The position numbers and the translations under genes are program-made. The notes under the pieces are model-generated. The model was not told where the DNA came from and searched no databases. It saw nothing but the letters and a program-made list of their open reading frames with translations. This document shows positions 30,069-35,230 of a stretch of 35,230 bases of DNA, piece by piece (position 1 is the first letter of the stretch; each line of letters starts with the position of its first letter). Source of the DNA: Brunnivagina elsteri CCALA 953 (GTDB taxonomy: Bacteria > Cyanobacteriota > Cyanobacteriia > Cyanobacteriales > Nostocaceae); contig NZ_NTFS01000015.1 in the NCBI RefSeq assembly GCF_002289455.1, positions 1 through 35,230 on the forward strand, in the 5' to 3' direction.

Positions 30069-30234
30069 TGATGAATATTTTTTAAGATTTATGACTTTTC
30101 TATCATATCTAGTTTTTCCAGAGAACTGTACGGGGGTAGGAATATGTCAGGGGATTTTGAAGGGGTGAGAGAAGCAGTAGAATGAAGAAATAATATGGAA
30201 ACGGTACAAACATAGCGACTGAAGAAGTTGATTT

Positions 30235-30507
30235 ATGCAAACAATCCTCTTAAGCCACGAAGAAGTCGCGCGACGTGCAAAATTAATTTATGAAAGTAGT
30301 ATTCGTCAACATGTCGAATCCGTAGATAACATCGGCAAAATGGTAATTATCGATATCGAGACAGGTGATTATAAAGTCGAGCAAAATGGTTTGCAAGCTG
30401 CACGTCATTTAAGCGAGAAGTATCCTCATGCCCGACTTTTTGGGATTAGAATTGGCTACAATGTAGCTGCTTCTTTGGGTGGTGTCATGGAGCGTGTAAA
30501 CACTTGA
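30235..30507 (+). CDS. Small conserved-looking cyanobacterial protein, first gene of a coupled pair
   Basis: 90 residues, soluble, with no membrane segment. N-terminal helix LSHEEVARRAKLIYESSIR, a strand-rich centre (KMVIIDIETGDYKVEQNG), another helix (LQAARHLSEKYP) and a C-terminal FGIRIGYNVAASLGGVMER. I recall similar ~80-90-residue proteins in cyanobacteria next to small clan-AA aspartic protease-like genes, in an arrangement often taken for a toxin-antitoxin-like pair; this is memory of the family, not a search result. The TGA stop overlaps a TTG start of a second, truncated frame (30504), a sign of translational coupling. The ATG at 30235 has only a weak GAAG upstream. Its own frame is intact. 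Confidence 0.75.
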   Translation: MQTILLSHEEVARRAKLIYESSIRQHVESVDNIGKMVIIDIETGDYKVEQNGLQAARHLSEKYPHARLFGIRIGYNVAASLGGVMERVNT

Positions 30508-30584
30508 TATCCGGTACTGTAAGTGATAGACACGCTACTGTTGCTGTAGTTTTTCGCCTTCCAAACTACTTCCGGAATAGTTAA
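30504..30584 (+). pseudogene. Truncated second gene (clan-AA aspartic protease-like N-terminus) cut by the repeat array
   Basis: From a TTG overlapping the upstream stop codon the frame reads LISGTVSDRHATVAVVFRLPN and then runs into the repeat unit (YFRNS) and a TAA at 30582. The first 21 residues resemble the start of small cyanobacterial clan-AA aspartic proteases (M-I-x-G-x-V then a beta strand), which would continue to a DTG active-site motif. That motif is missing because the tandem array begins here. I found no continuation after the array. The identification rests on a short stretch and recalled family features, so it is tentative; the abrupt change from gene-like sequence to repeat is directly visible. 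Confidence 0.5.
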
Positions 30585-32150
30585 ATTCAAGATGGTTTAT
30601 AGTGCGATCGCAAACTGTTCCGACTCCGGAATAGTTAAATTTGGGTTGGTTTATGGTGCTTACGCAAACTGTTCCAACTTCGGAATAGTTAAATTTGGGA
30701 TTGGTTTATAGTGCGATCGCAAACTGTTGCGACTCCGGAATAGTTGGATTTGGGATTGGTTTATAGTGCGATCGCAAACTGTTCCAACTTCGGAATAGTT
30801 AAATTTGGAATTGGTTTATAGCGCGATCGCAAACTGTTCCGCTTCCGGAATAGTTAAATTTGGGATGGGTTTATAGTGCGATCGCAAACTGTTGCGACTC
30901 CGGAATAGTTAAATTTGGATTGGTTTGATAGTGCTTACGCAAACTGTTCCAACTTCGGAATAGTTAAATTTGGAATTGGTTTATGATGCTTACGCAAACT
31001 GTTCCAACTTCGGAATAGTTGGATTTGGATTGGTTTGATAGCGCGATCGCAAACTGTTCCGACTCCGGAATAGTTAAATTCAAGATGGTTTATAGTGCGA
31101 TCGCAAACCGTTCCGACTCCGGAATAGTTAAATTTGGGATGGGTTGGTTGTGCGATCGCAAACTGTTCCGACTCCGGAATAGTTAAATTTGGAATTGGTT
31201 TATAGTGCTTACGCAAACTGTTCCGATTCCGGAATAGTTAAATTTGGGTTGATTTTTTTAGTGCTTACGCAAACTGTTCCAACTTCGGAATAGTTAAATT
31301 TGGAATTGGTTTGATAGTGTGATCGCAAACTGTTCCAACTTCGGAATAGTTAAATTTGGAATTGGTTTATAGCGCGATCGCAAACTGTTCCGCTTCCGGA
31401 ATAGTTAAATTTGGGATGGGTTTATAGTGCGATCGCAAACTGTTCCAACTTCGGAATAGTTGGATTTGGGATGGGTTTAATAGTGCGATCGCAAACTGTT
31501 CCGCTTCCGGAATAGTTAAATTTGGATTGGTTTGATAGTGCTTACGCAAACTGTTGCGACTCCGGAATAGTTGGATTTGGGATTGGTTTATAGTGTGATC
31601 GCAAACTGTTCCAACTTCGGAATAGTTGGATTTGGGATGGGTTTAATAGTGCGATCGCAAACTGTTCCGCTTCCGGAATAGTTAAATTTGGATTGGTTTG
31701 ATAGTGCTTACGCAAACTGTTGCGACTCCGGAATAGTTGGATTTGGGATTGGTTTATAGTGTGATCGCAAACTGTTCCAACTTCGGAATAGTTGGATTTG
31801 GGATGGGTTTAATAGTGCGATCGCAAACTGTTCCGCTTCCGGAATAGTTAAATTTGGATTGGTTTGATAGTGCTTACGCAAACTGTTGCGACTCCGGAAT
31901 AGTTGGATTTGGGATTGGTTTATAGTGTGATCGCAAACCGTTGCGACTTTGGAATAGTTAAATTTGGGATTGGTTTGATAGTGCGATCGCAAACTGTTGC
32001 AACTTCGGAATAGTTGGATTTGAGGTGGGTTTATAGTGCTTACGCAAACTGTTGCGACTCCGGAATAGTTGGATTTGGGATTGGTTTATAGTGCGATCGC
32101 AAACTGTTCCGCTTCCGGAATAGTTGGATTTGGGATGGGTTTTGCGACTT
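30567..32150. repeat. Long tandem repeat array, 29 copies of a ~55-bp unit
   Basis: The core cggaatagtt occurs 29 times between 30573 and 32125 with spacings of about 54-56 bp (mean 55.1). Each unit has cggaatagtt, then aaattt or ggattt, a variable ggattggtttatag part, a core linker, and aaactgttcc. Adjoining arms form an imperfect palindrome: AACTGTTCCG, 3-5 nt, CGGAATAGTT (10 pairs with one G-U as RNA). By eye the 28 linkers contain HIP1 GCGATCGC 15 times, GCTTACGC 9 times and a TGATCGC variant 4 times. Copies differ by only a few substitutions. It resembles, but is longer than, the 37-bp LTRR repeats of Nostocales. It is not CRISPR because the linkers are not unique. Confidence 0.95.
31441..31938. 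repeat. 166-bp higher-order repeat inside the array (3 copies)
   Basis: Three-unit blocks recur with an exact period of 166 bp: cores at 31452/31618/31784, 31508/31674/31840 and 31563/31729/31895. The blocks share the order HIP1, GCTTACGC, TGATCGC linkers and appear almost identical, so they are recent duplications. Confidence 0.85.
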
Positions 32151-32414
32151 TGTGGGATGTTTCCGAATGAATTATTCAGGGTTTTGTCGTTTTCAGAGAA
32201 ACCCAGTTTCTGAGTGAATAATTTGGGGATTATATAAAAATACATTTACTAAACCATGTTCGGGTATCCGAACATTCCAAAATGAAAACGTAATGACTAC
32301 AGTTAAAGAATAGTAAAAAGTGAATGGTTAATGGTATTGCGTCCAACAGACAATACCCAACAACTAAGAATCAATACTAAACTAAGTATTTACTTAACAA
32401 CTCACACAAAATCT
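32151..32414. other. Region between the array and the M3 peptidase, with two structured elements
   Basis: No gene. At 32170-32223 a 9-bp outer stem AATTATTCA/TGAATAATT encloses an AGAAAC-CCA-GTTTCT hairpin (32197-32211), a familiar cyanobacterial interspersed repeat. At 32256-32275 there is a perfect palindrome ATGTTCGG-GTAT-CCGAACAT, about 140 bp before the peptidase start, which could be an operator or a hairpin. The peptidase promoter should lie here. Confidence 0.5.
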
Positions 32415-34541
32415 ATGACAGAAAGTGCCATTCAATCAAAATCCAGCAATCCTTTATTAATTGGTTCGGGTTTGCCAAGTTTTACAGAGATTAAGCCAGA
32501 ACATGTAGTTCCAGCAGTAAATGAGTTAATTAGCCAACTAGAAAGCGAACTGACACAACTAGAAAGCAATGTCGAAGCAACTTGGACAGGCTTAGTCGAA
32601 CCGCTCGAAAAAATTAGCGATCGCATATACTGGACTTGGGGTATTGTCAGTCATCTGATGGGTGTAAAAAATAGCGATGAACTCCGCAAAGCTTACGAAA
32701 CTGTACAACCCTTGGTAGTTCAGTTTTCCAATAAACTCAGCCAAAGTCAACCCATTTACAACGCATTTAAATCTCTTCGTAATAGTAATAATTGGTCAAA
32801 ACTCGAACCCGCACAACAGCGCATCGTTGACTCGGCAATTCGCGATGCGGAACTTTCTGGTGTGGGTTTGCAAGGAGAGGCAAAAGAACGTTTTAATGCA
32901 ATTCAAATGGAATTAGCAGAACTTTCCACCAAATTCTCGAATAATGTTCTTGATGCTACAAAAGCGTTTACTTTAAAACTAACTAGTAAAGAAGAAATTG
33001 CCGGATTACCACCGAGTTTACTGAGTCTTGCTGCCCAAATTGCCCGAAGTACGGGAGATGGAGAAAGCGATAAAAATGCGACTCCCGAAACTGGTCCTTG
33101 GGTAATTACACTCGATGCACCCTGCTATGGACCCTTTTTACAACATAGTACCCGTCGCGATTTGCGCGAAAAATTATACCGAGCTTATATTACCCGTGCC
33201 TCTACTGGAGAACTGGATAACAATCCACTAATAGAACGAATTTTAGGATTACGGCAAGAACTAGCAGAATTATTAGGTTACAAAAAATACGCTGAAGTTA
33301 GTCTTGCCACTAAAATGGCTCCCAACGTCGAAGCTGTCGGAAATTTATTGGAAGAGCTACGCAGTTCGAGTTTCAATGCCGCAATTAAAGAATTAGAGGA
33401 ACTCAAAGCCTTTGCTACATCGAAAGGTGCTTCTGAAGCAATGGATTTGAAACACTGGGATATTAGTTTTTGGGCAGAACGTCAACGCGAAGCTAAATTT
33501 AATTTTACCGACGAAGAATTACGTCCTTATTTCCCCCTTCCCCAAGTTCTTGATGGTTTATTTGGTTTGGTCAAACGCTTGTTTGGTGTAACTGTTACCC
33601 CTGCTGATGGACAAGCTCCTATTTGGCAGGAAGACGTGGGTTACTTCCAAATCGCCGATGAAACTGGCGTACCTATAGCTTACTTCTATCTTGACCTCTA
33701 TAGTCGTCCAGGGGAAAAGCGTGGTGGTGCTTGGATGGATAGTTGCATTAACCGAGCAAAATTGGTGGAAAATGGGAAGATTTCAACCCGTTTACCTGTA
33801 GCTTATTTAATCTGTAACCAAACTCCACCGATTGATGGCAAACCCAGCTTAATGACATTCTACGAAGTTGAAACCCTGTTCCACGAGTTTGGACATGGTT
33901 TACAGCACATGCTCACCAAGGTTGACTATACGAGTGCGGCTGGTATTAATAATGTGGAATGGGATGCGGTAGAATTACCAAGCCAATTTATGGAAAATTG
34001 GTGCTACGAAAGTCGAACATTGTTTGGGATGGCAAAGCATTACGAAACAGGGGAAACCTTACCAGAACATTACTATGAGAAATTGCTTGCTGCTAAAAAT
34101 TATATGAGTGGTAGCGGGATGTTACGACAAATTCACTTTAGTGTTGTGGATGTGGAATTGCATAATAGTTATTCCCCTGGTGGTAATCAAACAGCAGCAG
34201 AGATGAGGAATGCGATCGCACAAAAAACGACTGCGATCGCACCACTTCCTGAAGATGCCTTTTTATGTGCGTTTAGCCACATTTTTGCTGGTGGATATGC
34301 GGCAGGATATTACAGTTATAAATGGGCAGAAGTATTGAGTGCTGATGCTTTTGCGGCATTTGAAGAAGTTGGGTTAGAAAATGAGACTGCTGTTAAAGAT
34401 ACAGGGAAACGCTACAGAGAAACCGTTCTTGCCCTTGGTGGCAGTAAACACCCAATGGAAGTATTTAGAGATTTCCGAGGACGGGAACCTAACACAGAGC
34501 CGTTACTGAGACATAATGGTTTAGCGATCGCATCTACTTAA
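32415..34541 (+). CDS. prlC: M3 family oligopeptidase (oligopeptidase A type)
   Basis: A cytosolic zinc metallopeptidase that degrades short peptides, including cleaved signal peptides. From the ATG at 32415 it has 708 residues, normal for the PrlC/OpdA branch. The zinc site is complete: H490-E-F-G-H494 in FHEFGHGLQHM and Glu520 in DAVELPSQFMENW. The N-terminus NPLLIGSGLPSFTEIKPEHVVPA is family-typical; an ATG at 32331 would add 28 unrelated residues. The C-terminal FSHIFAGGYAAGYYSYKWAEVLSADAF holds the substrate-contact tyrosines. It stands alone, after the repeat array and convergent with psaK, sharing a terminator. The gene symbol follows the E. coli homologue. Confidence 0.95.
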   Translation: MTESAIQSKSSNPLLIGSGLPSFTEIKPEHVVPAVNELISQLESELTQLESNVEATWTGLVEPLEKISDRIYWTWGIVSHLMGVKNSDELRKAYETVQPLVVQFSNKLSQSQPIYNAFKSLRNSNNWSKLEPAQQRIVDSAIRDAELSGVGLQGEAKERFNAIQMELAELSTKFSNNVLDATKAFTLKLTSKEEIAGLPPSLLSLAAQIARSTGDGESDKNATPETGPWVITLDAPCYGPFLQHSTRRDLREKLYRAYITRASTGELDNNPLIERILGLRQELAELLGYKKYAEVSLATKMAPNVEAVGNLLEELRSSSFNAAIKELEELKAFATSKGASEAMDLKHWDISFWAERQREAKFNFTDEELRPYFPLPQVLDGLFGLVKRLFGVTVTPADGQAPIWQEDVGYFQIADETGVPIAYFYLDLYSRPGEKRGGAWMDSCINRAKLVENGKISTRLPVAYLICNQTPPIDGKPSLMTFYEVETLFHEFGHGLQHMLTKVDYTSAAGINNVEWDAVELPSQFMENWCYESRTLFGMAKHYETGETLPEHYYEKLLAAKNYMSGSGMLRQIHFSVVDVELHNSYSPGGNQTAAEMRNAIAQKTTAIAPLPEDAFLCAFSHIFAGGYAAGYYSYKWAEVLSADAFAAFEEVGLENETAVKDTGKRYRETVLALGGSKHPMEVFRDFRGREPNTEPLLRHNGLAIAST

Positions 34542-34545
34542 TCAT

Positions 34546-34580
34546 AAAAATGGAGTCGGAAATATCCCGACTCCAATGTT
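34546..34580. terminator. Bidirectional terminator between the M3 peptidase gene and psaK
   Basis: A perfect 9-bp stem TGGAGTCGG/CCGACTCCA (34551-34559, 34567-34575) with a 7-nt loop. Read on the minus strand (psaK) it is followed by TTTTT; on the plus strand by a weaker atgtttatttt. It lies 9 bp after the peptidase stop and 34 bp after the psaK stop. Confidence 0.85.
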
Positions 34581-34609
34581 TATTTTCATGAAGCTTAATT
34601 TCTATGCAG

Positions 34610-34876
34610 CTAAATTCTGCCGATGCTGTGCAAACCCAAAATCACACCAATTCCCAAGATGTGACCAAAACTTGTGGAAGCCAAAACCGCAGGCAAGCCA
34701 AAACCACCAAACAAGTTACTAGCTGGCATTGCAGGTGGTGCATTCGGTATTTTGATGCTTGATTTAGCAAAAGCAATGGCAAGAATATTGCAAAAAACCA
34801 TGATTCCCCCTACAGTTGGACTCCATTCGAGAGGGGTTGCCGCAGCAGTTGTTGCAATTAAGGTCGATGTCAACAT
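34610..34876 (-). CDS. psaK: Photosystem I subunit PsaK
   Basis: An 88-residue peripheral PSI subunit with two thylakoid membrane helices, helping to bind antenna chlorophyll and, in some conditions, phycobilisome or IsiA energy transfer. Signatures: PLEWSPTVGGIMVFCNILAIAFAK for the first helix, the loop SNLFGGFGLPAVLAS and the second helix FGHILGIGVILGL. The N-terminal TSTLIATTAAATP is a short processed leader-like stretch, as in other PsaK. The ATG at 34876 has AAGGAG 8 nt upstream. A possible -10 TAATAT lies about 36 nt upstream on the minus strand (34913-34918); no HLR1 high-light element was recognised. Which PsaK paralogue it is cannot be told. Confidence 0.95.
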   Translation of the reverse strand: MLTSTLIATTAAATPLEWSPTVGGIMVFCNILAIAFAKSSIKIPNAPPAMPASNLFGGFGLPAVLASTSFGHILGIGVILGLHSIGRI

Positions 34877-35030
34877 GTGATTTGCTCCTTGGTGATTTTC
34901 TATTTTTTTAAAATATTACTTGAGAAGTTTTTAGCAAAAAAAGTGAATCTAAATCTCGTTTTCGCATTACTAGTTCACATTTTGTCTCAATACTTCATAT
35001 ATGCTCATAAATGCAGAGGGCAGAAGGAGC
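34877..35030. promoter_or_regulatory. psaK promoter region
   Basis: An AT-rich gap that should contain the psaK promoter. Seen on the minus strand: Shine-Dalgarno AAGGAG close to the start and a TAATAT -10 candidate at 34913-34918. No convincing -35 at 17 bp spacing was found. Confidence 0.35.
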
Positions 35031-35035
35031 CTAAG

Positions 35036-35224
35036 AGCATGTTTGAAAAGTTTTAGGATGTATAAATTGTCATTCTGAGTGGAGCTTTGCGGAACGTACG
35101 CGCTACGCGTTGCCGCAGGCTAGAATCTAGAGTTTAGCCTACGTACTGAGATGCTGAGTCCCAAGGGGACACGCTACGCGAACGTTCCTCAGCATGACAT
35201 AGAAGGAGACTTTTCAAACACCCT
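35036..35224. mobile_element. Probable 189-bp MITE with terminal inverted repeats
   Basis: The ends are inverted copies: left AGCATGTTTGAAAAGT (35036-35051), right reading inward AGGGTGTTTGAAAAGT (14 of 16 match, with 11 perfect: 35041-35051 and 35209-35219). Both ends are flanked by ctaag (35031-35035 and 35225-35229), which looks like a 5-bp target duplication. Inside are a second inverted pair around gtcattctgag / ctcagcatgac and two cgctacgcg modules typical of cyanobacterial repeats. No coding frame, so mobilisation would need a transposase elsewhere. A related word tgtcatgctga occurs at 17525. Confidence 0.7.
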
Positions 35225-35230
35225 CTAAGG

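Noticed and set aside
30567-32150. CRISPR array
   Set aside because: The parts between the conserved cores are themselves repeated with few variants, so there are no unique spacers; no cas genes are near.
30935-32245. Open frames of about 60-95 codons on the minus strand of the array
   Set aside because: The period is about 55 bp, not a multiple of three, so the frame rotates through the same repeat. Openness follows from the unit lacking stops, not from coding.
32256-32275. LexA-type operator
   Set aside because: The palindrome ATGTTCGG-GTAT-CCGAACAT does not match the cyanobacterial LexA consensus; kept only as an unassigned palindrome.

Overview
The window comes from a cyanobacterium, most likely a filamentous one of the Nostocales type; the genus cannot be told from this sequence. 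The evidence is frequent GCGATCGC (HIP1) octamers, a photosystem I gene (psaK), a cyanobacterial G6PDH with its redox cysteine, RNA-binding and FBPase proteins, an apocarotenoid oxygenase close to Synechocystis ACO, and many heptameric short tandem repeats and dispersed palindromes. No rRNA, tRNA or CRISPR array was found.

Layout. (1) 1-6500, mostly minus strand: fbp and zwf (carbon metabolism; the usual Nostocales tal gene is missing between them), a single-RRM RNA-binding protein, a small protein made of two copies of one ~63-residue module, and pyrG. (2) 6555-11283, plus strand: a secreted N-acetylmuramoyl-L-alanine amidase, a 600-bp region with a possible NtcA promoter, and a 732-residue protein with a C-type-lectin-like domain and six DG-rich repeats, ending in a strong terminator. 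(3) 11954-26874, plus strand: an exopolysaccharide / O-antigen type cluster. It has a WecG/TagA-type transferase, a Wzc-type polymerisation kinase, a hexapeptide acetyltransferase, four recognisable glycosyltransferases (two GT2, two GT4), two GT-A-like proteins of unclear family, a Wzy/WaaL-type membrane protein and a Wzx-type flippase. No initiating phosphoglycosyltransferase or Wza exporter lies in the window. (4) 27092-30068, minus strand: a BT1/folate-biopterin-type transporter followed by a retinal-forming type carotenoid oxygenase. (5) 30235-32150: a 90-residue conserved-looking protein, a coupled but truncated second gene, and a 29-copy, ~55-bp tandem repeat array that begins inside the truncated gene. 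(6) 32415-35230: an M3 oligopeptidase, convergent psaK, and a probable 189-bp MITE with terminal inverted repeats and a 5-bp direct duplication.

How it fits together. Regions 1, 2 and 6 are mostly housekeeping. Region 3 would assemble a polysaccharide repeat unit (transferases), flip it (Wzx), polymerise or ligate it (Wzy/WaaL) and control chain length (Wzc). The lectin-like protein just upstream may bind a surface glycan, but it is transcriptionally separated by a terminator. The most unusual part is region 5: a hairpin-forming tandem array with HIP1 in about half its linkers and a 166-bp higher-order period, which appears to have cut short the second gene of a translationally coupled pair.
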